From an uncultured Lachnospira sp. (GTDB lineage: Bacteria > Bacillota > Clostridia > Lachnospirales > Lachnospiraceae): a stretch of 64,000 bases of DNA. Location: positions 124,001 through 188,000 of the forward strand of contig CAJUTV010000005.1 in assembly GCA_910589305.1 (NCBI GenBank), read 5' to 3'. Shown here piece after piece: positions 25,592-35,456 of the stretch. Positions within the stretch are counted from its first letter, which is position 1, and each line of letters opens with the position of its first letter. A model generated the notes under the pieces. It was given only the letters and a program-made list of their open reading frames with translations, was not told the origin of the DNA and searched no databases. The position numbers and the translations under genes are program-made.

Positions 25592-26154
25592 TGATATAAT
25601 AACATAGGATATATATCAGTGTGTTGCCCAGATATATATCTTTTATTGACATAAAGATGTGTAAAATGCGACCTCTATTATTGTTGTGTTAAAAATAATA
25701 AGATATAGGGGTTATAGAGTCCTAATTTAACTTTGGGTTCCCAATGAATATCATAAAATAAATATGAAATATAATCAGAGAAAATAAAATATTGGAGGTG
25801 AAATCAAATGAATAAATAGTAAAACTTTGTGTTATATATTTATAGTGATTGCAGTTTTTTTATCTAATGTTGTGTCATTGTGGCATATAATTGCTGTGCT
25901 GTGTAATAAGGTAGCAGTTATGCTGACTGAGTTGTTTCGGTTGACTTTTTGTATATCATTCTATTTGCAGTTGAAATTGCAATGTGCGTCATTTTAGCAT
26001 GAATTTTTCATAAAAGAAAAGATAAATTAAAATGTTGTTAATAAAACCTTACATTAATATAAATATACATTCAAAAATGGGTTTAAAACCATTAGAAACA
26101 CAAAAATGAATTAGGATATTTTATTGTTAGGGCGACGCAGAAATGAGGATTTAT
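25592..26154 (+). promoter_or_regulatory. Pseudoknot leader element, copy 5, with long insert, before the chemoreceptor gene
   Basis: An extended -10, TGATATAAT (25592-25600), starts the RNA just before a perfect 10-bp hairpin GATATATATC (25608-25617 with 25631-25640). Its loop segment TGTGTTGCCC (25620-25629) can pair over all 10 bases, counting G-U, with GGGCGACGCA (26130-26139). That segment sits directly before the conserved GAAATGAGGATT ribosome binding site and ATG 26155. The other copies have fewer than 60 nt between the two parts; here about 490 nt intervene. The insert holds an ACCTCTAT/ATAGGGGT hairpin near 25672-25712 and a degraded small ORF. Confidence 0.65.
25808..25997 (+). pseudogene. 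Possible frameshifted small membrane protein
   Basis: TTGGAGGTGAAATCAA precedes ATG 25808, but the frame stops after three codons. A +1 shift opens a hydrophobic frame (25821-25997, e.g. CYIFIVIAVFLSNVVSLWH). This suggests a broken small membrane protein, or leader RNA that only looks coding. Confidence 0.3.
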
Positions 26155-28182
26155 ATGCAAAACGAAAAAAACAAAAGTCTATTGAAAAAAACAAAAGCAG
26201 GTAAAAATAATGATGAGTTTATAAGTATTGAAAAAAAGATTTCCAAGCGGTTTGCATTGACTGTTATGTTTTGCTGCATTATTTTAGGTGTGATTACAGC
26301 AGCATTAAGCTGGGTTTCATCTGTAAGTGCAGTATCAGAAACAATTAATAATACTTCCGATGTAGCGGCTGATTACGTGGCAGCCTCACTTGAAAAATAT
26401 AAGGCAATTGCTTATGAGACAGGAAGTATTGCACGTCTTGCAGACACTGAAAAGTCGGTAGCCGAGAAAGCATCGATTTTAAATGAAAAAGTTAAGGAAC
26501 ATAGTTTTGAAAAAGGATTTCTTCTTAACAGCAGTGGTATTGACATTATTTCTGAAGCAAACTATTCAGACAGTTATTGTTTTAAAGAGGCAATGAAAGG
26601 AAATACATATGTTTCAACGCCTGCATACAGTGAAATCACAAAATCGGTATCGTATGCAGTTTCTGCTCCTTTATGGAAAGATGGGATTCCTGGTTCAACT
26701 CCAGTTGGAGCCGTTCTTTATATTCCAAATGGTGAATCTTTAAATGATATTATGCGTTCAATTAAGGTTGGAGAAGGTGGTACAGCATTTATGCTTGATG
26801 CCAATGGAATAACAATTGCAGATATTGATTCATCTCTTGTTGGTGTAGAGGATAGTGTAGCACTTGGTGATACCAATCCAAAGCTAAAAAAATACAGTGC
26901 GATTTGTAAAAGGATGATTACAGGAGAAGCAGGAGTAGGCACATATTCATATGGCGGTGTGACAAAAGTTGTGGCGTATTCACCAATTCCAGGTATAAAT
27001 GGATGGAGCATTGGTGTTGCAGCTGTCCGAAATGAATTTTTGGGTATGTTCTATTTGTCTATGGTTATTACAGTCTTTTTTGTAATTATATTTACTATAT
27101 TAGGCATTAGAAGTGGTGTTCGTCTTGGGAAAAATGTTATAAAGCCAATTATGGTGGTGGTAGAGCGTTTAAAGCTATTAGCACAAGGAGACCTTCATTC
27201 AGAAGCACCTGTGCCAGAGGAAAATGATGAGACAGCAACGTTAATGAACAGTCTTGCAAGCACGATTCAAGATTTAAAAATCATTATTTCAAATATTGAT
27301 AATAATTTATCAGAATTGTCAAATGGTAATTTCTTAATTCAAGTTGATGATGACTTTAAAGGAGATTTTGCTGAGATTAGTCAATCCTTTAGAGGAATTA
27401 TTAAATCATTAAGTGCTGCAATGAGAGATATTAATAGTAATGCAGAGAGTGTACAAAACGGGGCGATAGATTTATCGGAAGCATCACAAGTCCTTGCGGA
27501 AGGTGCTACAGACCAAGCAAGTGCAGTTGAAGAGTTGACGGCAACAATTACAGAGATTTCAGACAAAATAGCTGTCAATGCAAAAAATGCAGAAAAAACA
27601 AGCATTATTGTTGCAGATATGAATAATCAGATTACTGAGAGCAATGAACAGATGCAAAAAAATATAGATGCTATGAATAAAATCAGAGAAGCTTCTGATA
27701 AGATTGCAGAAATTATTAAGAGTATTGAAGAGATTGCAGACCAGACATCACTTCTTGCATTGAATGCTTCTATTGAGGCAGCAAGAGCAGGAGAAAATGG
27801 AAAAGGTTTTGCCGTTGTTGCTACACAAGTTGGCATACTTGCGGAACAAAGTGCAGATGCAGCAAAAAATACAAAGAATTTAATACAAAATGCAATTATG
27901 GCAGTGGAAGAAGGAATACAACTTACAAATTCTACCGCACAATCGTTGCTTGCAGTTGTAGATAATGCAAAAATAGTAAATGAGTCTATGGCAGAAATTG
28001 CAAAGGCTTCTGATAATCAGGCTGTAGCTGCATCACAGATTACAGAAGGCATTAATCAAATTGCAGAGGTAGTAGAGTCTAATTCAGCTACTTCACAAGA
28101 GAGTGCTGCTGCATCTGAAGAATTGTCAAGTCAGGCAGATATGCTTAAAGATTTGGTTGAAAGATTTCAATATGAAAGTTGA
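26155..28182 (+). CDS. Methyl-accepting chemotaxis protein
   Basis: 675 residues from ATG 26155; an ATG 12 bp upstream lies inside the conserved ribosome binding site. A membrane segment (about 33-55) leads into a periplasmic-side dCache sensor (SAPLWKDGIPG, FMLDANGITIAD, YSPIPGINGWSIGV), then a second membrane segment near 300-320. A HAMP domain (KPIMVVVERLKLLAQGD) and the signalling hairpin tip (EIADQTSLLALNASIEAARAG) follow. There is no C-terminal methylation-enzyme pentapeptide. It transduces an external small-molecule signal to CheA. Its mRNA begins with the long pseudoknot leader. Confidence 0.95.
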   Translation: MQNEKNKSLLKKTKAGKNNDEFISIEKKISKRFALTVMFCCIILGVITAALSWVSSVSAVSETINNTSDVAADYVAASLEKYKAIAYETGSIARLADTEKSVAEKASILNEKVKEHSFEKGFLLNSSGIDIISEANYSDSYCFKEAMKGNTYVSTPAYSEITKSVSYAVSAPLWKDGIPGSTPVGAVLYIPNGESLNDIMRSIKVGEGGTAFMLDANGITIADIDSSLVGVEDSVALGDTNPKLKKYSAICKRMITGEAGVGTYSYGGVTKVVAYSPIPGINGWSIGVAAVRNEFLGMFYLSMVITVFFVIIFTILGIRSGVRLGKNVIKPIMVVVERLKLLAQGDLHSEAPVPEENDETATLMNSLASTIQDLKIIISNIDNNLSELSNGNFLIQVDDDFKGDFAEISQSFRGIIKSLSAAMRDINSNAESVQNGAIDLSEASQVLAEGATDQASAVEELTATITEISDKIAVNAKNAEKTSIIVADMNNQITESNEQMQKNIDAMNKIREASDKIAEIIKSIEEIADQTSLLALNASIEAARAGENGKGFAVVATQVGILAEQSADAAKNTKNLIQNAIMAVEEGIQLTNSTAQSLLAVVDNAKIVNESMAEIAKASDNQAVAASQITEGINQIAEVVESNSATSQESAAASEELSSQADMLKDLVERFQYES

Positions 28183-28276
28183 TTTATTGATAAAAAGATA
28201 ATAAAATTCAATAGGCAAAATATAAAAAAATAAATTCAATATAATAAATAATTTTTTGATAGAATTATAATATAAA

Positions 28277-28363
28277 GGGCTATAATAAAATTTTTTAATA
28301 AAATATCAATGTAAAAATAGATGTTTATATTTTATTAAATGCGTTATTTTATTAGCCCTTTTT
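28277..28363. terminator. Terminator after the chemoreceptor, possibly bidirectional
   Basis: GGGCTATAATAAAA near 28277 pairs with TTTTATTAGCCC (28347-28358), followed by TTTTT. The AT-rich interior can fold further. It faces the convergent aldolase gene. Confidence 0.8.
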
Positions 28364-28421
28364 ATTTTGTAGAAAATGGTATTATTCAATTATAGCAAAT
28401 TCAATGTTTTAAAAATAAATT

Positions 28422-29396
28422 TTAGCATTCATCATTTATTGTAATTCCATAATGTTCAGCTATCAGCATTATTTTTTTTGCCCAATTTGCATGAGTTTTA
28501 TATTCATTCATACGTACTTTTTGAGGGTCTGATGAAACGAGTGTTTTAGAAGTACTATCCCAATTTAATATTGCTTTTGCAGATTTATAGTCCGTAATAT
28601 GTACAGCATATGCTGAATTTACTACAGGGATTTGTTTTGGATGAATAACCGTTTTTCCAATAAATCCACATAACTTGTCCTGCATAATTTCTTCTCGTAA
28701 CCCTTCTTCCCAGTAAGCACCGTCAAAATATTCCCAAACAGCACCAGAAATCACATAATCCCGACCATAAATGGTATTAATATCAGAAAAAATGCTTGCA
28801 ATAGGTTTTATTTGATGTATTGATTCGTCTGCATGTCTTCTATAGCCAAAAACGTGACATAAATCATTGCCGCCGACACGAATATTAAGAATCCATTTTT
28901 CAATGGCATCAATTTTTTCTTTTAGCGTATATAAAATGTCGTATCTCGTTCTTAAATCAATAATAGAAGAACTTTCATAGATAGGCATCATATAAACGGG
29001 CTGTTTTGAAGTTGAATTAATTTCACATAAATTATGAATATAGGCATCGGCATTGTCCAATGCAAATTTAGGTACAATAAAACCACAAATTAAAGACATT
29101 AATTCTCCTAAATGATGATATAAGCGCAGCATTTGTTCTGGATTTCGTATCCGAATAAATATTTTTGGAAGATAAAATTCTTGTTTTTCACTTGCATTCC
29201 ATATGTTTAAAAGACTGTGATAACATATTTGTTCGGCTTGAAGCACTAGATGGTCAGGAATAGTATCTTCTAAACAAAGAGCTAGTGAAAAAGGTTTTAC
29301 AAATTTATTATGAATAATGGAATCACATATGGTTTCATTGTTTGCAGGGCAGTATAAAAGAGCGCCAACACTGTAATAAAGTGCAGAATCTTTCAT
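28422..29396 (-). CDS. HpcH/HpaI aldolase (CitE-like) family protein of the Ter module
   Basis: 324 residues. TIM-barrel citrate-lyase-beta-like features: LLYCPANNETI at the N-terminus, CLEDTIPD (acidic metal-binding region), IRIRNPEQM, FIVPKF, MPIYESSS, RVGGNDLCHVFG and KTVIHPKQIPVVN. This variant is a recurrent partner of the two PRTases in Ter-linked clusters and is thought to form or cleave a C-C bond in the proposed metabolite. It is the only module gene on the minus strand, with its own SD (AAAGGAAAA). Confidence 0.85.
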   Translation of the reverse strand: MKDSALYYSVGALLYCPANNETICDSIIHNKFVKPFSLALCLEDTIPDHLVLQAEQICYHSLLNIWNASEKQEFYLPKIFIRIRNPEQMLRLYHHLGELMSLICGFIVPKFALDNADAYIHNLCEINSTSKQPVYMMPIYESSSIIDLRTRYDILYTLKEKIDAIEKWILNIRVGGNDLCHVFGYRRHADESIHQIKPIASIFSDINTIYGRDYVISGAVWEYFDGAYWEEGLREEIMQDKLCGFIGKTVIHPKQIPVVNSAYAVHITDYKSAKAILNWDSTSKTLVSSDPQKVRMNEYKTHANWAKKIMLIAEHYGITINDEC

Positions 29397-29606
29397 AAAG
29401 TGTTTTCCTTTCTGAGTTTTAGATATAGAGGTGATTATAACATAAAAGTAAAAAGAAACATAGAAAAAAAGGTTGTTCTATGATAAAATTTAATGAAATA
29501 GGAATTTTGTTTGCTGAATCATTATCAGCATTTCTTAATGCAGAGTGCTTTAGGATAGGAAATATAAAATAGATATATATAAATATAATGAAATGTGGAG
29601 GCGAAA

Positions 29607-31181
29607 ATGCAGATAAATTATAGACATAATGTTATGGATATTCATTCAGTAACCACATTTGCCAGAATTAAAGGCGGGTATAATAGTGGGTGCAGAGATG
29701 TTTATTTTATCAGATTGCTTGGTGGAAATGAATCTTTAAAAAAAGACGTGCTTTATGTTGATAATATGTTGACAAAAGAAATGCTTTCAAGCCAATTATT
29801 ATATAGAAGAATAACAAGACTTCCCCTTTGTTTGCAAGATAATGAGAGTAATTATTATATTCAATGTTATAATAATTGGATAGTAAGCGATAAAAAGAAG
29901 ATGATTATACATAGCACACAAAATAATGAGTTCTTTGCTTTAACATTAGGAAGAGCAGTTGCTCAAATATGTGATAAGTATGCACAGTTAAAAAAAGGAA
30001 TGAGTGAGTCCATTCAAAAAAATTTTGTTATTAAAATGACTTGGTGGACAGATTTTATTTTTTATAATTGGCATACAAAGTGGAATGAACAGGTATGTAT
30101 TAAAGTTATTGCTCAAAATGTATCAAAAGTACAAGAGTATTTGTTTTATTATTTATTAACGCTTGTTGGCGCAGATGTGTTAATGCTGCAAAATAGAGAA
30201 GATATCAATATTTGTGATGATTTAAAAAAATTGTCAAAAGAGAATGTGCTGGGAGATTTTGCAGAATGGTATTTGCCTGAATTTGAATATATTGAACATA
30301 AAAATGATGATTCTAATAAAAATGTAAGTAAAGATAATAATAGTGTTATAAATCAAGAAACAATATACAAAGAAGAGGTAAAGCGTAAAAGTATAAAGGA
30401 CAAAGAATACCATAAAAAAATAGTTGTACATATACCAGAACACACAAGACAAACACGCAGTACAAATGCACGTTCTAATACCAATATAGCGCGTAATACA
30501 ACATCTAGCCATAATACAAATACAGTTTACAATACAAATCAAACGGTTCAATCAAATTGTGTTTCAGCACGTGTTTCATCAAATCCGATAAATGCTGCAA
30601 AGAGCAGAAAAGAGAAATCCTTTGAAGAGTTGGCTTTGCTTGCCTCCTCAATTGTGATGATTGAAGTTCATAATCAATTGGGTGATGTGTTAGGAATAGG
30701 CTCAGGTATTATGATAGGAAAAGAAGGCTATATTTTAACCAACCATCATGTAGTCAATAAAGGATGGTATTATTGTGTGCGCATTGAAAATGATGAGGAA
30801 GTATATCGAACCAATGAAGTGATTAAATATAATTCAGTAATGGATTTGGCAGTTATACGAATAGCAAAAACATTATCGCCGCTGCCAATATATAAAGGGC
30901 GTAATAAACTGGTAAGAGGACAGAGAGTTGTTGCGATAGGCAGTCCGCTTGGCTTATTTAATTCTATATCCGATGGCATTATTTCAGGCTTTCGCGTGAT
31001 GGACAGTGTAGATGTCATACAATTTACAGCACCTATTTCACATGGAAGTTCTGGCGGAGCATTATTAAATATGTATGGTGAAGTGATTGGCATAAGCAGT
31101 GCAGGTATTGACTCTGGTCAAAATATTAATTTAGCTGTGCCATATGATTGCATTAATTTATTTATACAGGGGTTTTGCTAG
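29607..31181 (+). CDS. Trypsin-like serine protease with N-terminal YceG-like module
   Basis: 524 residues from ATG 29607 (SD TGGAGG). The C-terminal domain (about 340-524) is a trypsin-fold protease with His in LTNHHVV, Asp in VMDLAV and Ser in HGSSGGALL. It has no signal peptide, so it should act in the cytoplasm. Residues about 115-185 (VIKMTWWTDFIF, then LFYYLLTLVGADVLMLQNR) match the module repeated three times in the YceG-like protein encoded two genes downstream. An Asn/Ser/Thr-rich linker (240-330) joins the parts. It may cut Ter-module proteins; the target is unknown. Confidence 0.85.
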   Translation: MQINYRHNVMDIHSVTTFARIKGGYNSGCRDVYFIRLLGGNESLKKDVLYVDNMLTKEMLSSQLLYRRITRLPLCLQDNESNYYIQCYNNWIVSDKKKMIIHSTQNNEFFALTLGRAVAQICDKYAQLKKGMSESIQKNFVIKMTWWTDFIFYNWHTKWNEQVCIKVIAQNVSKVQEYLFYYLLTLVGADVLMLQNREDINICDDLKKLSKENVLGDFAEWYLPEFEYIEHKNDDSNKNVSKDNNSVINQETIYKEEVKRKSIKDKEYHKKIVVHIPEHTRQTRSTNARSNTNIARNTTSSHNTNTVYNTNQTVQSNCVSARVSSNPINAAKSRKEKSFEELALLASSIVMIEVHNQLGDVLGIGSGIMIGKEGYILTNHHVVNKGWYYCVRIENDEEVYRTNEVIKYNSVMDLAVIRIAKTLSPLPIYKGRNKLVRGQRVVAIGSPLGLFNSISDGIISGFRVMDSVDVIQFTAPISHGSSGGALLNMYGEVIGISSAGIDSGQNINLAVPYDCINLFIQGFC

Positions 31182-31305
31182 AACACTTGTAAAATATAAA
31201 CAAAAGTGATACAATTCAAAAGTACGAATACGATTGTGCTTGTACAAGAATAATAGGTTATTTTTGAAATGTGCAAGTTGAGTAAATAAGGATGGGAGAT
31301 TTATT

Positions 31306-31893
31306 ATGAATAGGAAAAAACAACTAAAGATATCGTTTAATTCCCCTGTTATTTTAGGGTTCACACTCATTTGTTTGCTATCACTTTTATTGGGGTATTT
31401 AACAAAAGGCACGTCAACATATACGTTATTTAGTGTATATCGCTCATCATTATTGAATCCTTTGACCTATATAAGATTGATAGGTCATGTGTTTGGACAT
31501 GCGAATTGGCAGCATTTTATAGGAAATATTATGCTGATATTGGTTGTAGGTCCATTGCTTGAAGAAAAATATGGCTCTTCCAATATGATAGTAGTCATTT
31601 TATCAACAGCACTTGTCACAGGCATTGTAAATATTATATTGTTTCCGCATATTCGATTGTTAGGAGCAAGCGGTGTTGTTTTTGCACTTATTTTATTGTC
31701 TTCTTTTACAAGTATTAAAGATGGAAGTATTCCAATGACATTTATATTAGTGGCAGTGGTATATATTGGAGGACAAGTATATAATGGTTTATTTGTCCAT
31801 GATAATGTGTCTAATTTAACACATATTATTGGAGGTATTATAGGCGCAAGTCTTGGGTATGTTATGAATAAGAATAAGATGAGTCGGTATTGA
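31306..31893 (+). CDS. Rhomboid-family intramembrane serine protease
   Basis: 195 residues with about six membrane segments. Rhomboid signatures: HANWQHFIGNIMLI (His/Asn oxyanion helix), GASGVVFALIL (catalytic Ser) and LTHIIGGIIGASLGY (catalytic His). It cleaves membrane-spanning substrates. Two protease genes in a row (with the trypsin-like one upstream) are set within the Ter module, so a proteolytic arm of that stress response is plausible. SD GGGAG. Confidence 0.9.
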   Translation: MNRKKQLKISFNSPVILGFTLICLLSLLLGYLTKGTSTYTLFSVYRSSLLNPLTYIRLIGHVFGHANWQHFIGNIMLILVVGPLLEEKYGSSNMIVVILSTALVTGIVNIILFPHIRLLGASGVVFALILLSSFTSIKDGSIPMTFILVAVVYIGGQVYNGLFVHDNVSNLTHIIGGIIGASLGYVMNKNKMSRY

Positions 31894-31909
31894 AGGTGAA
31901 AAGGTATCT

Positions 31910-34186
31910 ATGTTTAAACATCAAAAAATCCATCAATTAGATGATTACTTTGTGGAATTGAGCAATAGAGAAAATAAAGGCGTCTATTTTTACAGAATGA
32001 ATGTCTATACACAGGAAATAGGCGATTTTATAAAAAGATATTATGAGGCTGCCCGATTAGCAGGCGTTATCATTGAAGGAAAAATTCCAAATCCTGATGA
32101 AAAGAATTTATCTTACTATAATGAGATTATGGGGATGAATTTTTACATGAATATGGAATTTATTTCTGTAAGTTTAAAAAAATGGCTGCCAAGAATGAAT
32201 GATTATCAAAGAAATAATGTAGCAGTATCTATATATAATACATTGGAGGATTTACAAAAAGCAGGAAAAAATGAAAATATGCTAAAAAATGCGTATATTA
32301 AATTTATGTGTTGGCTTTATTATAAATTTGAGCGCATTGTAAATTTGCTTGGACAAGAAAAAGTCCCAAAGATATTATATGAAGGTTCCATCAGTAATTA
32401 TGAACTGCTCTTAATTTCAGTACTTTGCCATGCAGGATGTGATATTGTACTTTTACAATATCAAGGGGATGCGGCTTATTTAAAACTGGATGCAAACTCT
32501 TCTTTTTCATACGAATTTAAAATAGATAATGCCACTCCTTTTCCTTCTGATTTTAATTTGAAATGGGTTAGGCAGCAGATACAAAATGATTTTACCAATG
32601 CAAGACTTTACGGGGAGAAGCCTAAGTATGTAAATTGTACCAATGCTTGGATTACAGGAGAAATTTTAGAGGACATTAAACAAAATGTGACTGTTCGAGG
32701 CAAGAATGATGCCTTTTTTTATAATTGTTTTTGTATAATGAATGGTGTTAAGGATAAAATTACATATATGAATGAATTGTATCAATTACAATTAGAGTTA
32801 AAGAATAATAAAAGAAGAATTGTAATTGTTGATGATGCTATTCCAGCTCCATCGAATGAAGAAATTGCATCGATTCGCCGCAGAACGTATACAAAATTAG
32901 ACCAGATGTTATCGGACTTAGTTGTTAATATTCAATATTCATTTAATATAGAACTTCAACGATTAATGATAAAAGCATTTTTGGATGTGTTATTAGAAGA
33001 GGCAAAAAAGCCTCAGATGAATATCAATAAAATGACAAATAAAGCGGTTTATATGCTTTGCTGGTTAAAAAGATATCAAGCGGAATTATTTTCTAGCTGG
33101 AAGATGCCGCAAATCAGTTGTTTTATTTTGATGAGCGGTTGCAAGAGCGAAACAGAAGCTTTATTTTTAAAGATATTAGCAAGACTGCCAATTGATGTTC
33201 TTATTTTAAATCCAAATTTAAATATAAAGAGTACAATTTATGATAAATTATTATATGAAGTCAATTATGAGACTTCTATGAATGTAACAAAGTTTCCAAG
33301 AGAAAATGCAGATATAAAACTAGGTACAGTTGCATATCATGCAGAGAGAGAATTAGATACGATTATGTATCAAGATTCAGGATTGTATCGGAATCAACAG
33401 TATCAAAAAGCGAATGCTGTTAATTTGCAGACAATGTATGAAGAGATAAAAATATTGTGGAATGAAGAGTTAAAATATCGACCTAATTTTTTAATTACAG
33501 ACGATATTGTCAATCTTCCTGTAATTTGTGCAAAGGTTTCTGGTGTTAAAAATAGTGATATTACATCTTATTGGATATCTGTAAAAGAATTGATGACACA
33601 GGATACTTATGTAATTCAAAATGTTCCGTTTATAGAATCGACAGCTTATAATCCATTAAAGGAGCATACAACAGAATTTTTTAAAAATGGAAAGCTTCAA
33701 AAAAATAAAATTAAAAATCATGCCGATTATCAATATCGTTTTTTAAGAGAAGAGATGCAAGAGCATATGCTTGACAAGCTGCAGATTCTTATTAATCAAG
33801 CATTGATAAAAGGAACGTTTCAAAATGGAACAGAGTATACGATTGTTGCAACCGCATTAAATTTACCAAAGGATATCCTACGTTTAATTCAAAAGTTTGA
33901 TTTTACAAAAAAGAATCCTAAGATTATTTATATTAATACAGGGGAAAAAGCAAGTTCTCTTGAAGATTCCATATTGATTGCATTTTTAAATTTGATTGGA
34001 TTTGATATTTTGTCATTTGTTCCAACAGGATATCAAAATATTGAGAATTATTTTAATAAAGAATTAATGGAAGAACACCAAATAGGGGATTATATATATG
34101 ATATGCAGGTTCCCAACTTTGCAACGCTTTCGTTAAATACACGCCCAAAATCTTGGCGTGATATTATTTTTAAAAGAAACACATAA
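31910..34186 (+). CDS. yceG: YceG-like protein of the Ter module
   Basis: 758 residues, similar in size and context to the YceG_bac family encoded beside TerD and TelA genes in B. subtilis (yceCDEFGH). It contains three copies of one module: about 127-187 (KFMCWLYY, then LLISVLCHAGCDIVLLQYQG), 377-437 (YMLCWLKR, then ALFLKILARLPIDVLILNPN) and 650-715 (IIYINTG, then ILIAFLNLIGFDILSFVPTG). Each carries an acidic residue before a Leu-rich helix and a GxDIL strand. No catalytic motif is recognised. It starts 16 bp after the rhomboid gene and is followed by telA. Confidence 0.85.
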   Translation: MFKHQKIHQLDDYFVELSNRENKGVYFYRMNVYTQEIGDFIKRYYEAARLAGVIIEGKIPNPDEKNLSYYNEIMGMNFYMNMEFISVSLKKWLPRMNDYQRNNVAVSIYNTLEDLQKAGKNENMLKNAYIKFMCWLYYKFERIVNLLGQEKVPKILYEGSISNYELLLISVLCHAGCDIVLLQYQGDAAYLKLDANSSFSYEFKIDNATPFPSDFNLKWVRQQIQNDFTNARLYGEKPKYVNCTNAWITGEILEDIKQNVTVRGKNDAFFYNCFCIMNGVKDKITYMNELYQLQLELKNNKRRIVIVDDAIPAPSNEEIASIRRRTYTKLDQMLSDLVVNIQYSFNIELQRLMIKAFLDVLLEEAKKPQMNINKMTNKAVYMLCWLKRYQAELFSSWKMPQISCFILMSGCKSETEALFLKILARLPIDVLILNPNLNIKSTIYDKLLYEVNYETSMNVTKFPRENADIKLGTVAYHAERELDTIMYQDSGLYRNQQYQKANAVNLQTMYEEIKILWNEELKYRPNFLITDDIVNLPVICAKVSGVKNSDITSYWISVKELMTQDTYVIQNVPFIESTAYNPLKEHTTEFFKNGKLQKNKIKNHADYQYRFLREEMQEHMLDKLQILINQALIKGTFQNGTEYTIVATALNLPKDILRLIQKFDFTKKNPKIIYINTGEKASSLEDSILIAFLNLIGFDILSFVPTGYQNIENYFNKELMEEHQIGDYIYDMQVPNFATLSLNTRPKSWRDIIFKRNT

Positions 34187-34218
34187 TAAATAGGTTAAAC
34201 GAGAATGGAGGATAAATA

Positions 34219-35355
34219 ATGGGATTGAATTTAAACAAAGTGGAACCTATCACTGCTCCAGTTGAAGAAAACAAAGAAGTAGAAGTTGTTGAACAATATG
34301 ATATTGTGGCAGACAGAGAACAGATGAATGAAGCATTAGTCAATTCACCAGAAGTCGATGCACTTGTCAGTACTATAGAAATCAATAATTTAGATACAAT
34401 TGTCTATTTTGGAGCAGAAGTTGCGGAAGAAATTTCAAAGGCTTCCGATGTTGTTTTAAATAGTATGAGTATGACACAAATTGATGAGTCTAGTGAGATG
34501 TTAAATACATTGTCCAAGATTATGGAAAAGTTTGACATTGATGAGATAAAAGAAAATCCAAGTCTTTTTGGCAAGCTGTTTGGCAATTTAAGAAAACAGC
34601 TTGATAAAATATTGAAAAAATATCATACAATGGGTGATGAAGTTGATAAAATTTATGTTCAATTAAAACAGTATGAAACAGAGATAAAACAATCCAATAG
34701 AAAACTTGATTCAATGTTTGAGGCGAATGTAAATTATTATCATGAGCTTGTTAAGTACATATTAGCAGGCGAACAAGGAATAAGAGAGTTAGAGGATTAT
34801 ATTGCCCAAAGGCAGGCTGATATGCAGGCTTCAGGAGACAATTCGATTCAGTTTGAATTGACAAATCTTAATCAGGCATTGATGATGCTTGAGCAGCGAA
34901 CACAGGATTTACGCACAGCAGAGAGTGTTGCAATCCAGTCCATTCCAATGATTAAGACGATGGCGTTTAGTAATATGAATCTTATCAGAAAGATTAATTC
35001 TGCATTTATTATTACACTTCCTGTATTTAAACAGGCATTGGCACAAGCTATTATGTTAAAGCGTCAGCGCATTCAAGCAGAATCGATGGCAGCGCTTGAT
35101 GAGAAAACCAATGAATTGTTGATTAAGAATGCAAAAAATACAGTGGAACAGTCAAAGATGGTGGCTAAACTGGCATCAGGAAGTTCTGTAAAAGTGGATA
35201 CATTGGAAAAGACATGGCATACAATTGTATCTGGAATTGATGAGACAAGAATGATTCAGGAAAATGCCAAAAAGCAGCGAATTGAAGATAAAGCTCGATT
35301 GGAAAGTATTAAGAACGAATTTAATAAAATGTATTGTATGCCAGGCAAAAAATAA
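34219..35355 (+). CDS. TelA-family toxic anion resistance protein
   Basis: 378 residues, largely helical coiled coil. FGKLFGNLRKQLDKILKKYH, LEDYIAQRQADMQ and the C-terminal TWHTIVSGIDETRMIQENAKK fit the TelA family (PF05816; YceH in Bacillus), linked to tellurite and toxic-anion tolerance and to envelope stress. SD TGGAGG. It lies between yceG and three TerD-domain genes, the usual core of Ter systems. Confidence 0.93.
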   Translation: MGLNLNKVEPITAPVEENKEVEVVEQYDIVADREQMNEALVNSPEVDALVSTIEINNLDTIVYFGAEVAEEISKASDVVLNSMSMTQIDESSEMLNTLSKIMEKFDIDEIKENPSLFGKLFGNLRKQLDKILKKYHTMGDEVDKIYVQLKQYETEIKQSNRKLDSMFEANVNYYHELVKYILAGEQGIRELEDYIAQRQADMQASGDNSIQFELTNLNQALMMLEQRTQDLRTAESVAIQSIPMIKTMAFSNMNLIRKINSAFIITLPVFKQALAQAIMLKRQRIQAESMAALDEKTNELLIKNAKNTVEQSKMVAKLASGSSVKVDTLEKTWHTIVSGIDETRMIQENAKKQRIEDKARLESIKNEFNKMYCMPGKK

Positions 35356-35456
35356 GTATTAGTTTAGTGTCTGTTTTAATAATACAGCAAAAGTATTATA
35401 CAAGGTTCTTTGATGAACACATCTTTAAATAAATATTTTATTAGGAGGAAAAGATA

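Noticed and set aside
27381..27836. Long minus-strand open frames under the chemoreceptor signalling domain.
   Set aside because: They mirror codon bias of the conserved plus-strand domain and have no SD or family features.
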